From: Sedimentibacter hydroxybenzoicus DSM 7310
GTDB lineage: Bacteria > Bacillota > Clostridia > Tissierellales > Sedimentibacteraceae
Assembly (NCBI RefSeq): GCF_013403245.1
Contig: NZ_JACBNQ010000015.1
Location: 1 to 64,000, forward strand
DNA: 64,000 bases
Direction of reading: 5' to 3'
Numbering within the stretch: the first letter of the stretch is position 1; every line of letters starts with the position of its first letter. Shown piece by piece: positions 9,626 to 19,079 of this stretch. Both the position numbers and the translations under genes were made by a program. Under the pieces are notes generated by a model. The model saw nothing but the letters and a program-made list of their open reading frames with translations, had not been told where the DNA came from and searched no databases.

Positions 9626-10096
9626 TTACTCACCATCCTTCTTTTTCAAAATTTTTATTGTGCTATTTGCAAATTCATATAAAATAAACATGCCTCCGAT
9701 AGGAACAAAGGAACCAAAAATCCATTCCGGCCATTGCATTCCCAATGTTAATTGCATACTTTTAAATTCAAAGCTAACCATCAGAAGACCATAATATACA
9801 ATAACCCCGCAGAAAATCACAGAACATATTCCGGAAAACATTGCAACCCACTTGTTAAATTTCTCAGGTAAATAATCTGTTAAAATTGTAAGACCTAAAT
9901 GACTTCCATATCTTGCAGCTATAGCTGAACCTAAAAGGCTTAGCAGCACAAATAAAAAGGTAGTGAGCTCGTCTGTAAACGATATGGATGCTTTTAGAAA
10001 ATATCGTGAAATCACATTAATAAATGTTAATATTGTCATAACTGATAAAACAACTACAGATATAAATTCTTCTAATTTTTGAAATATTTTATTCAT
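9626..10096 (-). CDS. dctQ: TRAP transporter small permease subunit (DctQ)
   Basis: A 156-aa membrane protein with four hydrophobic segments, the expected topology for DctQ. Typical features are the early VISRYF motif and the SFTDELTTFLFVLLSLLGSA stretch. It anchors the binding protein to the large permease. It sits between the binding-protein and large-permease genes in the usual P-Q-M order. Confidence 0.93.
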   Translation of the reverse strand: MNKIFQKLEEFISVVVLSVMTILTFINVISRYFLKASISFTDELTTFLFVLLSLLGSAIAARYGSHLGLTILTDYLPEKFNKWVAMFSGICSVIFCGVIVYYGLLMVSFEFKSMQLTLGMQWPEWIFGSFVPIGGMFILYEFANSTIKILKKKDGE

Positions 10097-10221
10097 GAAT
10101 AATTTCCTTTCATTTGCTATGTATTAAAATTCAGAAATAATAATTTATCTTAATATATACAGAAATAACCTTTTCCACGTTTTCAATCAATTAAATTATA
10201 TTAATATGATGAATAAAATAC

Positions 10222-11229
10222 TTATTGAATACCAAATGCAGTACACGCTTCTTCGCCGAATTTTGCTTCAAATTTATCAATGACAGGCTGGACTATCTCC
10301 TTAAATGCATTTATTTCTTCTTCATTCAATATGGTAACTTCTACACCATTATCTATAAATTTCTGTATCAGCTCCTTTTCCTGTGTCTCAGTATCATTTC
10401 TGCCAATTTTGCAGGCTTCCGTAGCACATTCTTGTAAAATTTGCTGCTGTTCCTGACTCAATTTATTCCAACTGTCTTTGTTGACTATTATAGGATATCC
10501 ATCATACATATAATTCCACACTGTAAAATATTTGTTTACTTCATATATATTATTAGAATCGGATGTCTTTATCCCATTCTCCTGCCCATCTATAGTTTTC
10601 TGCTGCAGAGCGGTAAATACTTCGCTCCAACTCATAGCAATCGGATCAGCCCCAAATGCGTTCCAGGTATCAAGGAATATTGCTCCTCCGGGAACACGTA
10701 TTTTTAAATCCTTCAAATCTTCGGGACTTCTAATTGACCTTTTACTGTTAGAAATTTGTCTTAAGGCATTGTGTGCATTGTCCAAGTAAACAAGTCCATT
10801 AGCATCCATTATTTTTCTCATATATTCACCGCCAGTTGAATCGAATATTTCATTTGCATGTTCATAACTGGTGAATGCCCATGGTAAATTGCAAACTGCA
10901 ATTTTTTCATCTATCTTTGCCAAAGTACTTTGAGAATAAATTCCTATATCAGTCAATCCCTGAGATAGCATTTCTATACCCTTTGATTGGTTTCCACCTG
11001 CTAATTGGTCGCTGGTATAGACATCTATTTGAATACTTCCACCGGATCTCTCATTTACAAGTTCAGAAAACTTTCTTGCTACAAATGTATCCGAACCTTG
11101 ATCTGTTCCCGTAACAGTCATTTTCATGGCAACCTTTTCATTACCGTCAGTTTCATTACTATTACAACCGGATAAAATAAGCATTGTAAATACAATTAAA
11201 ATAAATATCGCCTTAATACGCTTAATCAT
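10222..11229 (-). CDS. dctP: TRAP transporter substrate-binding lipoprotein (DctP)
   Basis: Extracytoplasmic solute-binding protein of about 335 aa. It opens with a signal peptide ending in a lipobox (LILSGC, lipidated Cys near residue 22), as expected in a Gram-positive host. DctP-family signatures include GLTDIGIYS, the central LKIRVPGG with the conserved substrate-binding Arg, and the SWSEVFTALQQKTIDGQENG segment. The second Met codon (11229) is preferred because GGAGG is 9 nt before it but only 3 nt before the first Met. First gene of the operon. TRAP systems mostly carry C4-dicarboxylates, sugar acids or keto acids; the ligand is not evident. Confidence 0.93.
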   Translation of the reverse strand: MIKRIKAIFILIVFTMLILSGCNSNETDGNEKVAMKMTVTGTDQGSDTFVARKFSELVNERSGGSIQIDVYTSDQLAGGNQSKGIEMLSQGLTDIGIYSQSTLAKIDEKIAVCNLPWAFTSYEHANEIFDSTGGEYMRKIMDANGLVYLDNAHNALRQISNSKRSIRSPEDLKDLKIRVPGGAIFLDTWNAFGADPIAMSWSEVFTALQQKTIDGQENGIKTSDSNNIYEVNKYFTVWNYMYDGYPIIVNKDSWNKLSQEQQQILQECATEACKIGRNDTETQEKELIQKFIDNGVEVTILNEEEINAFKEIVQPVIDKFEAKFGEEACTAFGIQ

Positions 11230-11537
11230 TTTCATAATCCTCCAAATTTATATTTTTTTTAACTACCACAAACTAAGCTATCAGTAATATCGTTTTTTTT
11301 AATATTAAATAATCACTTCCAAATTTACTGTGATATTACAGTTTGAACAACAGAAATAACTAAAAAACACCTCCTGATTTTATCTTATATATCAATATAA
11401 AAATAAATTATATACAATATATTCGCTTTGGAAATCGTTGTCACATTGGAAAAGCTATTAACAGCAGCTTATATACTTAGAACAATTTGCAAACTAAGCT
11501 AACCTAAGAAATCGCTAATTTGCATTAATTATATTTA
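11230..11537. other. Long untranslated leader between the TRAP promoter and dctP
   Basis: About 300 bp of AT-rich DNA between the operator-bearing promoter and the first gene. Minus-strand reading shows no convincing small gene and no strong GC-rich hairpin. A distinct regulatory element cannot be excluded but none is recognised. Confidence 0.4.
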
Positions 11538-11586
11538 TGTGGTATCATGGTACTACCACATTACCATAGTACCACATTTTTGTCAA
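11538..11586 (-). promoter_or_regulatory. Promoter and operator of the TRAP/2-oxoacid dehydrogenase operon
   Basis: On the minus strand TTGACA (11581-11586) is followed 17 bp later by TAATGT. The -10 and surrounding bases lie inside a 39-bp imperfect palindrome (11538-11576) with outer arms TGTGGTA/TACCACA and inner ATGGTA/TACCAT half-sites. Positions 11543-11568 match the GntR-promoter element at 2556-2581 in 23 of 26 bases. FadR-type GntR regulators bind TGGT-N-ACCA-like sites, so repression by the GntR protein is inferred. Confidence 0.75.
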
Positions 11587-11837
11587 GATTATTTTATATG
11601 TGTTGTTCTCTTTTTGTGATTCTCTTTTCCATGCATACTATTTACAGTCAATATAAAAGAACAGAGTACACAATAAGCTGTGGCTCCTGTCCTTATTTTT
11701 AATAGGTTCTATATATAAATTTTATATTATCAACAAATCTTTAACCTCCGCCTATAGTACGACACAACCCCCTATTCCCATAAGAAACCATCTCAAAAAA
11801 CATCGGAAAGGTAGCGTCAGAGATTAACAGGCGTCTG

Positions 11838-12191
11838 TCCATACGGTGTATACGCCGCAAAAAACGGAAAAATGTCCCGTCTGATTCCACACGAGGACAT
11901 CCAGTTTATTCATAAGGAAAAAACAAATCAGTGATTCATATGCACCACGGAGAAGACATAAAAGAAATGGCAACACAGACCAAGGTCCTGAAGGAGCTGG
12001 ACTCAAGCTATTTTTTCAAATGCCGCCAGGGATATGTTGTTAATTTATTCAACATCGAGGAAATAAGCGATGACTACAAATTTCTCCTGCTAAAATCCGG
12101 TGACATAATTCCAATGTCAAGGCTTGGATTCAAGCAATTGGTAAAACCCATTCCGCTTTCAATTACGGGTGTGGATACATTTGATTATTGA
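11838..12191 (+). pseudogene. LytTR DNA-binding domain remnant with frameshift
   Basis: Two plus-strand frames together spell a LytTR domain, the DNA-binding part of AgrA/LytR-type response regulators. The first reads KMSRLIPHEDIQFIHKEK and stops at a TGA near 11935. The second continues directly with VIHMHHGEDIKEMATQ, the typical FFKCRQGYVVNL and ISDDYKFLLLKSGDIIPMSR. A single frameshift near AATCAGTG explains the break. The receiver domain is missing. It has no partner histidine kinase and is probably a dead fragment. The bases between 11587 and 11837 carry nothing recognisable. Confidence 0.75.
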
Positions 12192-12285
12192 TGCTAGCTG
12201 ACAGGAGCCCACTGTCTTATATTGATTCGGATTTTCGACCATACCGAAGGAAATAGATGAAAGAATGCTAAAGCGATCTGTATTT

Positions 12286-12897
12286 CTATTTTCCTCCCTT
12301 TTTTATTATGACATTAATCCACTTTTCTTCGTTTTTTTCACGTCTTACATCTGCTGTTACCCATAGTTTTAGCACTGTAACATTTTTTATTCCAGCTAAT
12401 AATTCCGTCAACGTTTTTTCTGTATAATCCGCAAAATATCGTCCTTTTGAATCATGTACACCTGTCCCATATTTCCAAGATCCATATAACACACCACTAT
12501 CTTTCAAAGCTACTACAATCTTTAACATTGTTTGTAACATATTTTCCTTAGAAACATGCAATAGTGATGCACAAGCCCAGACTGCATCAAACTCTGCTTC
12601 AAAAAATATATCCTCTGCCTTCATTTGAATAACTACATTATTTGTAATTAATTGCGTTCTTTCACACATTACTTTTGAAGCATCTAAAGAAGTTACACTA
12701 TATCCTTTTTGAGAAAAATATTTGCTGTCTCTCCCACTTCCACATCCAATGTCTAAAATACTACATCCAATAGATAAGTATTTTTCAAACTCACTATAAA
12801 GTTCACTCATGTCAGCATCAATTGTTGTATTAATAAACATATCCGCATTTTGATTATAATACTCAATCGTTGTATTTTCTTGTTTTAAAGTCGCCAT
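12286..12897 (-). CDS. SAM-dependent methyltransferase at the end of the dnd operon
   Basis: A 203-aa class I methyltransferase. The SAM-binding motif I is LDIGCGSGRDSKYFSQKG (about residues 47-64), with an acidic post-I SLDAS and a later WACASLLHVSKENM. There is no DNA-methylase NPPY motif or catalytic Cys motif, so a DNA target is not indicated; small-molecule or protein targets are as likely. Its start overlaps the end of the HNH gene by 13 bp, so it belongs to the same transcript as dndBCDEA. Its role there is unknown. Confidence 0.8.
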   Translation of the reverse strand: MATLKQENTTIEYYNQNADMFINTTIDADMSELYSEFEKYLSIGCSILDIGCGSGRDSKYFSQKGYSVTSLDASKVMCERTQLITNNVVIQMKAEDIFFEAEFDAVWACASLLHVSKENMLQTMLKIVVALKDSGVLYGSWKYGTGVHDSKGRYFADYTEKTLTELLAGIKNVTVLKLWVTADVRREKNEEKWINVIIKKGGK

Positions 12898-14063
12898 AAA
12901 TCATATCCTTGCAATTTTGCTGCATCGTAAACTGGTTTCAAATTATGCTCTAAAATATTTATAAATTGCTCTTCCGTATTTCCCTTTATGTACAAACTCT
13001 CTGATGCCCATATTGAATTCAAGTTATAGCGTCTGCATTTTTCAAACTTATTTTGAAATGCAGTATTTCCATGCGTATCTTCTATCGCAAATATTAACTG
13101 ATATAAATAGAATTGATATTCTGCAAAACCCTTAAAATATTTGTCCCATGGTGGCAGTTTATTATTTTTGCTTGAATTAAGGTTTTTACTCATTGGTGTA
13201 AGATTCCACAACTCGTCGTTCGCTATATATGATCTCGGAACAAAATGATCAAGATCAAATCTTTCCACATTAAGTTTTTCTCCCGTATAAATATCTCGAA
13301 TTGGCTGTCCCGTAATCTGTACTGCTGTTTTCCATAAATCTCGAGCTTTTTCTAATCTTCTCACATTATCTGATTCTGGTGATATCTTGTAAATAATACC
13401 TGGCACTCCTGGGTTTCTATCTTGAAGAAACTGTACCTTATTATATTTAATCCAACTTGTTATTACTGAATAATTATCAAATATCAACTTTCTCCAATTA
13501 TTATTCACTCTTACCTTTTTCCACAACCCACTACCATCAATAATCCTATAAAATAGATTTTCTTCATCCGTAAGTTGTTCCATATATGCGATTAGTCTAC
13601 CTCTCTGGTCCTTTCTTAAATAAGTCAATCCCTCATCATCTAAAAATGGGTACAATAATTTATATGGAACGTAATCTGTTAATCTATATTTATCATTCTT
13701 TAATTTATCATCATTCTTATTAATTGCTAGTAGTAACTCTTCCCTTGATGGATTCTGCGATAATTCGTCTCTCGCATGCTCATTTAATACATTTATTGCA
13801 TGCTCTAAAAAATTTTCGGATTTTCCATTTACTGTCGGACCTAAACGCAAGTGATAATGTGTGACAGTATGCCATGCATCACATATCATTTCATTGATTA
13901 TTTGATCAAATGATAAATCGCCCTCCATCTCTATAATTAGACGTAATATTGCTTCAAGCCAATAAAATTTATAGCTTTGAGACTTGTTGTCCAACATACG
14001 AGCAAACTTATCAGTATCTAGATTGTTTTCATATATAATTTCTAAATGTATTTTCCGATCCAT
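12885..14063 (-). CDS. HNH endonuclease-like protein linked to dnd genes
   Basis: A 392-aa protein. The C-terminal half (about 255-310) holds an HNH nuclease signature: DIYTGEKL (without the usual Cys pair), then FDLDHFVPRSYI and a later NLTPMSKNLNSSKNNKLP, giving the His-Asn-Asn core. The N-terminal half (residues 1-230) has no family I recognise. It lies 17 bp after dndA and overlaps the methyltransferase gene. Known: some HNH enzymes cut phosphorothioated DNA (ScoMcrA). Whether this one senses phosphorothioate, or guards against unmodified DNA, cannot be seen. Confidence 0.75.
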   Translation of the reverse strand: MDRKIHLEIIYENNLDTDKFARMLDNKSQSYKFYWLEAILRLIIEMEGDLSFDQIINEMICDAWHTVTHYHLRLGPTVNGKSENFLEHAINVLNEHARDELSQNPSREELLLAINKNDDKLKNDKYRLTDYVPYKLLYPFLDDEGLTYLRKDQRGRLIAYMEQLTDEENLFYRIIDGSGLWKKVRVNNNWRKLIFDNYSVITSWIKYNKVQFLQDRNPGVPGIIYKISPESDNVRRLEKARDLWKTAVQITGQPIRDIYTGEKLNVERFDLDHFVPRSYIANDELWNLTPMSKNLNSSKNNKLPPWDKYFKGFAEYQFYLYQLIFAIEDTHGNTAFQNKFEKCRRYNLNSIWASESLYIKGNTEEQFINILEHNLKPVYDAAKLQGYDLWRL

Positions 14064-14079
14064 TTTGCCCTCTCCAATT

Positions 14080-15231
14080 CTAATTCCTTATCTGTTTAGC
14101 TATCTTCAGCAATTCTCTAAAATTTTCTATTACATCATCCATAGTTGTACCTGGTCCCCAACTAACTCTTATGGAGTTCTCTATCTGTGATGTTGAAATT
14201 CCCATGGCTCCAAGTACATAACTTGGTGAATAGCTCTTTGATGTACATGCAGAACCATTAGCTAAACCACAATATTGCTTAGTTGAAATCATAAGTGCCT
14301 CTGACGAAACACCATCAATACAAATGTTCAATGTACTGTCTATACAATATTTTTGATCTCCATTTACATGATATTCAACTCCAGAAACATTCAATTCATT
14401 CAATATCTTCTCTTTTATTTCATGCAAGTATGCATTATTCTTTTTATATTCGTTTTCGGCAATCTCACACGCCTTTCCACATCCTGCAGTCAATGCTACA
14501 GGAATAGTACCAGGACGAATCCCATGCTCTTGCTGACCACCATACAATATTGCGTTAACAGGTGGTAATTTGAACGATTTCTTTCTTAAAACAAGAATAC
14601 CTACTCCCTGTGGTCCCATTAACTTATGTGCACTAAAGGACAGCATATTATACTTTAGGCTTCTAACCTCATCTACAAGTTTTCCACAGCTTTGAGTTGC
14701 ATCTGTATGAAATAATACATCCCGTTCCTGCAAAGCCTCTCCCAATTCATTAACCGGTTGAATGATTCCAGTCTCATTATTGACATGCATCACACTGACT
14801 AATAAAGTATCATCTCGAACTTTATCAAGAATTTTATCTATACTCACTCGACCAGATAAATCTGGAGAAACAATGTCAACTTCATACCCTTCTTTCTGTA
14901 AATGACTTACAGTTTCTAAAACAGCCTTATGTTCAATTGCAGTTGTTATGATATGCTTTTTATTATTTTTTTCTGCATATTCTCTCAGGCCTTGAATGGC
15001 AATGTTATTACTTTCTGTTGCTCCACTTGTAAAAAAAACCTCATCTGGTGAAATATTTAAAAGGCTTGCTACTTGTTTTCTTGAGTTCTCAACAACTTTA
15101 CGTGCACTTTCCCCATAGTTATGAGTTCTACTGTCAGCATTACCAATATTATTTTTATAAACCTCAACCATTGCATCTAGAACTCGTAAATCAATTGGAG
15201 TCGAAGCATTGTAATCTAAGTATACACTCAC
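14080..15231 (-). CDS. dndA: Cysteine desulfurase DndA
   Basis: A 383-aa pyridoxal-phosphate enzyme of the IscS/NifS family that takes sulfur from cysteine for DNA phosphorothioation. Seen: YLDYNASTPID at the N-terminus, TSGATESNNIAIQG, a substrate/PLP His in MHVNNETGIIQP, the PLP lysine in SFSAHKLMGPQGVG, and the catalytic Cys in GLANGSACTSKSY. It directly follows dndE with 2 bp between, the order B-C-D-E-A. Could in principle serve other thiolation, but its place makes DndA the clear call. Confidence 0.93.
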   Translation of the reverse strand: MSVYLDYNASTPIDLRVLDAMVEVYKNNIGNADSRTHNYGESARKVVENSRKQVASLLNISPDEVFFTSGATESNNIAIQGLREYAEKNNKKHIITTAIEHKAVLETVSHLQKEGYEVDIVSPDLSGRVSIDKILDKVRDDTLLVSVMHVNNETGIIQPVNELGEALQERDVLFHTDATQSCGKLVDEVRSLKYNMLSFSAHKLMGPQGVGILVLRKKSFKLPPVNAILYGGQQEHGIRPGTIPVALTAGCGKACEIAENEYKKNNAYLHEIKEKILNELNVSGVEYHVNGDQKYCIDSTLNICIDGVSSEALMISTKQYCGLANGSACTSKSYSPSYVLGAMGISTSQIENSIRVSWGPGTTMDDVIENFRELLKIAKQIRN

Positions 15232-15233
15232 TA

Positions 15234-15617
15234 TTATTTCTCCTTTACTGACAACTCTACCAAATCATTAATACTCTTAATAAATCCTGTTCCACAGAGA
15301 TGTGCAATCCCTCTCTCTAAATTCAGTCGAAAGTATTTATAAACAGTTTCATCATCCGTTGGTAAGTTCATTTGAATGCACCAAGCTTTTACAAGAGCTT
15401 CATATATTTCATAATAATCACCACCAAATGTGTACCATGACATCTCCAAATTACTATCAGCAATAATAAGAATATCTGTTGGAATTGTTTTTTCACTTAG
15501 CGAATAACATAATGCCCATCTACATAAAACATTCCAGTTTTTAATACCAGTTTTTCCTTTTAATCTTGATAATTGATCTTTCGCCTGTTGTGAAAGACGT
15601 ACTTGCTTCATTATCAT
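15234..15617 (-). CDS. dndE: DNA phosphorothioation protein DndE
   Basis: A 127-aa basic protein with the DndE pattern: VRLSQQAKDQLSRLKGKTG, NVLCRWALCYSLSE. DndE binds nicked DNA and works with DndC and DndD in sulfur insertion. Its ATG overlaps the stop of dndD (ATGA), with GGAG 7 nt before the start that lies inside the end of dndD, so the two are translationally coupled. Length is normal. Confidence 0.93.
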   Translation of the reverse strand: MIMKQVRLSQQAKDQLSRLKGKTGIKNWNVLCRWALCYSLSEKTIPTDILIIADSNLEMSWYTFGGDYYEIYEALVKAWCIQMNLPTDDETVYKYFRLNLERGIAHLCGTGFIKSINDLVELSVKEK

Positions 15618-17566
15618 ATTTCTGCTCCAATCAAATACCCTCTCTTAATTGAGGTGCTTTTCGTTGTTTCATCATATTTCAATGTGAATTCATCACCGAC
15701 ATTTGCTTTCATTAATTTGTAATATCCAGCATCTATTTCAGAATCAGTTGATAGAATAATAGTTTGTTCCCCTGCATTAGGGAAATAGTTTGTAACTAAT
15801 GATGTTCTATGTAAAGAATCTAATCTTGACAATGGTGTATCAATTATTACTGGTAAACTTTTCTTTGAACATATAGCCAGAGCCCACAAAATTGAAATCA
15901 CCATTAATTGCTTTTCACCTGCAGATAAAAAATCTTTAGGAACTTCCTGTCCGTCTTCAGATAAATATTGAATATCCAATGTTTCAGAATCCATAACAAT
16001 TTTCTTAATTAAATTTTTCTTATTTGCAAGCTTTTTATAACAGTCTGTAATTGTATCTGCTAGCACATCCGTCTTTCGCTTTTGAAGTTCAACTATATAT
16101 TTTTCTATAATATTCAGCGCCATATTTGAATACTTAATGATTCGATCTGTACTATCTCTTAACTCAGCTGTAGATAAATAAGATTCTACGTATTTACTGA
16201 ATTCTGCTGTTGCAGTCATCATCTTTGAATTAGCTGCACTTCTCTGTCGATCTAATTCAAGCATTTTCACCTGATAATCGATTATAATTTGTTCTGCCCC
16301 TTTTATTTGATTGTATATTTCTTGAAGCTCTTTATCATTTATGTCTAAAGAAAGATAGCTATCTAATTCTCCAATTTGCTTTTCTAATTTCTTTTTCGAT
16401 ACTAAAATGCTTCTTGTCTCATCATCAACATTTTTCATAATACTTTCAACCAAATTATTTGTCTGAAATAACGCCTGATCTGACAACTCATATATTGGTT
16501 CACTCTGATCACTATTAACCTGCGCTTTTACATAATTGATAAAGTCTAAACTCGCCTTAGTATCTCCTGAATATTCTGATTCAAATTCCTTATATAATCC
16601 ATCAAGCTGAGCAGTTACCTGCTTCATAATCATATCTGCATGCTCGTCTGTAGCTTGCAGCTTAATATCACGAATTAAATCTTTAACGAGAAGTAATGGT
16701 AATTCCGACGCCGTTAACTCATATAATCTACTTTCTTCCCCTGATAAATCAGCCATAAGAGTAGCTCTTTTTTTCACTGTCTCCTGACGCTTGTCTACAG
16801 CATCACCACCTTTAGCAGTATATAACTGATGTAGTGTCTCTAAATTATCCCTACCTCCAACTAACTTATGACTTAACTCCTCAATCTGAGCATCTATCGT
16901 TGCTAAAGCTTCTATTGCCTTTTCTTTTTCTTCTCTAAGTTCCTGAACTCTTTCTGCATTCTTGTTATCTTTCCCTTTTTTATTTGTTTTTTTAAGGTTA
17001 CGCATAATATCATTACTTAAAACATCAAGTACAGATATCCCAAGCATTGAACGAATAGAATTCTTTAGCTGAACATTTGTATTATCTACAGATAACTCTG
17101 CAATTTTCTCGCCATCAAAGAAGAAAAAACTTGATAAAGCACTTGGCAATATATTCTCTACAAACATTGGCCAGTTATTTGTCAAAAATTCATTATAGAT
17201 GCCATCCTTATAAATACTGATTCGTTCCTTTGTTATTTTAGTTACAGTATCCCATTCTCTTTTTACAATATAGTTTTCCTTAACCTCATTATTGATTTCA
17301 AATTCAAGTTCTACACTACAAGTTTTATCACTTTCACTTCTATTTACAAATGAGCGCAAATACTGTGCATACGACTTTTGATTGCTCTCAGAATATGCAA
17401 AGGAATTCGAACCATATAACGCCAAAAGTACTGCTTCGAGAAAAGTTGTCTTACCTCGTCCATTCATTCCTCCCACTAACACTATTGGCTTTCGATTTTC
17501 AAATAAAAACATATTTTCTCCGGCATATACACCGAAATTACATAATGTCAATTTCTTTATTATCAT
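15614..17566 (-). CDS. dndD: DNA phosphorothioation ATPase DndD
   Basis: A 650-aa SMC/RecN-like ATPase, the nicking and energy component of DNA phosphorothioation. N-terminal Walker A GGMNGRGKTTFLEAVLLALYG (about residues 33-53; note Met-Asn-Gly in the loop), a long central coiled coil (about 190-480) rich in Glu, Lys and Leu, then the signature FLSAGEKQLMVISILWAL, Walker B LPVIIDTPLSRLD, and a terminal switch region TIILSTDSEID. Sits 6 bp after dndC and overlaps dndE. Confidence 0.93.
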   Translation of the reverse strand: MIIKKLTLCNFGVYAGENMFLFENRKPIVLVGGMNGRGKTTFLEAVLLALYGSNSFAYSESNQKSYAQYLRSFVNRSESDKTCSVELEFEINNEVKENYIVKREWDTVTKITKERISIYKDGIYNEFLTNNWPMFVENILPSALSSFFFFDGEKIAELSVDNTNVQLKNSIRSMLGISVLDVLSNDIMRNLKKTNKKGKDNKNAERVQELREEKEKAIEALATIDAQIEELSHKLVGGRDNLETLHQLYTAKGGDAVDKRQETVKKRATLMADLSGEESRLYELTASELPLLLVKDLIRDIKLQATDEHADMIMKQVTAQLDGLYKEFESEYSGDTKASLDFINYVKAQVNSDQSEPIYELSDQALFQTNNLVESIMKNVDDETRSILVSKKKLEKQIGELDSYLSLDINDKELQEIYNQIKGAEQIIIDYQVKMLELDRQRSAANSKMMTATAEFSKYVESYLSTAELRDSTDRIIKYSNMALNIIEKYIVELQKRKTDVLADTITDCYKKLANKKNLIKKIVMDSETLDIQYLSEDGQEVPKDFLSAGEKQLMVISILWALAICSKKSLPVIIDTPLSRLDSLHRTSLVTNYFPNAGEQTIILSTDSEIDAGYYKLMKANVGDEFTLKYDETTKSTSIKRGYLIGAEI

Positions 17567-17572
17567 TCGCTA

Positions 17573-19069
17573 TTATTCCTCATCACTTTCAAATTCTGAC
17601 TCTAACGGTTGGAAATCCAAAAATTTCTCATTATACTTACCGCCATACTCTTTTTTTCGAATCATCATTTCAGAATAAAATTGTGTTGCATCCTCTTCAT
17701 TCTTGTAAAAGGTCTTTTCCAATGTACTATTAATATCATCAAGAATGCCTTTTCTCTGATTTACCCCAGACGCTTTATTCTCTATGTCAATTAAGGTATA
17801 CATCATTTCAAAAGCCAGTTCTTCATCTGGATACATTTTTGAGCATACTGTTTTCAGAATTTCCCATTCATCATTTTCAAAGTTTTCATTATGAATCCAT
17901 TCCGGATCCTCAAACGGTTTACCCAATACTTTTTCATAAATTCTGGGTAACGAATCGTCAAACTCATGCTTATCATTCACCCAAATACGTCTTATTGCCT
18001 GTAATTCCGGTAATCTTATCAATTCAAGATCACTAAACTCTTCAGGCCCATTTTCGCTAATATCTTTTTGTATTGATAATAATCTCTCAAGCCAATGTTC
18101 TCTGACTTCCTTTTTGTATGGTCCATGAAATAATTTCCCATAATTTCCTTGAAGGTTTCCTCTCATTCTCCTGAAACTTCTTCTTTCACGATCCCCTTCT
18201 TCATTTCCAAATTCGTTTCTAAACTCAAGCAATGAAGTCATCCACTCTTTTTCTTGGTCATTCGCAATCATTGCTTCCATAGATTTATCCTTTTCAACCA
18301 TGGTGCATACCCAACAACCAAAACGACTTTTTCCACATGAAGGTAAAGTTCTATCTACCATAAGCGGACACTCATTATCTGCTGTCGCACCACGATACAT
18401 TGTCATTAAATCCATATTTGAATATCCCCAAGGATTCTTATACTGCATCAGAAAAGCCCAAACATCATCATCAGTCCAATCTTCCATTGGAGAAAAAACT
18501 AATTCATTTGCTAATGTCGGATTGGGACTTAATAATTCTCTAACTCTTTTCTTCTCAAGATTTGTCATCGTTCTATTTCGTCTTGAACTTTCTTGCTTTC
18601 TAGTCCCAAGTACAAGAATCACTTCTCCATGTTCAGCTATTTTATTCTTTATAAAATTGTTTACAGGCTGAATCTTCAATCTATCTGTACACCAACGATA
18701 TTTCATTCTTGGGAATGGATATCCTCTTCCTATTAAATTTACCCAAAATGTATTGTTGTAATCTGGAATTAATCGTTCGGGAATGAAAGGTAGTTTTTTC
18801 TCTTCTGCTTCTTTGTTCATAGACTCAAGTGATTTCTCAACCCATTTTGATACAACAGGCGATTCAACTAAAGTATCTGTATTCATAATATGAATTGCCT
18901 TTTTTCTCTCATTTTCAGGAAGTTTTTCAATTGCCATCCAAACAAGCTGAACTGCAGCTGTACTATCCTTACCTCCGGAATATCCAATCATCCAAGGAAT
19001 ATCATCCGCAATATATAGATTTTGAATAGTAACAATCAACCCATCGATTGTCTCCTTTGCAATTGCCAT
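17573..19069 (-). CDS. dndC: DNA phosphorothioation sulfurtransferase DndC
   Basis: A 498-aa PAPS-reductase-like protein that activates the DNA backbone with ATP and transfers sulfur. PP-loop motif GYSGGKDSTAAVQLVW near residue 29; four cysteines in CPLMVDRTLPSC and GCWVCTM, the expected iron-sulfur ligands; and the PMEDWTDDDVWAFLM phrase typical of this superfamily. Length matches DndC. It is followed by dndD after 6 bp and preceded by dndB with 10 bp between. Confidence 0.94.
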   Translation of the reverse strand: MAIAKETIDGLIVTIQNLYIADDIPWMIGYSGGKDSTAAVQLVWMAIEKLPENERKKAIHIMNTDTLVESPVVSKWVEKSLESMNKEAEEKKLPFIPERLIPDYNNTFWVNLIGRGYPFPRMKYRWCTDRLKIQPVNNFIKNKIAEHGEVILVLGTRKQESSRRNRTMTNLEKKRVRELLSPNPTLANELVFSPMEDWTDDDVWAFLMQYKNPWGYSNMDLMTMYRGATADNECPLMVDRTLPSCGKSRFGCWVCTMVEKDKSMEAMIANDQEKEWMTSLLEFRNEFGNEEGDRERRSFRRMRGNLQGNYGKLFHGPYKKEVREHWLERLLSIQKDISENGPEEFSDLELIRLPELQAIRRIWVNDKHEFDDSLPRIYEKVLGKPFEDPEWIHNENFENDEWEILKTVCSKMYPDEELAFEMMYTLIDIENKASGVNQRKGILDDINSTLEKTFYKNEEDATQFYSEMMIRKKEYGGKYNEKFLDFQPLESEFESDEE

Positions 19070-19079
19070 CTTATATCCT

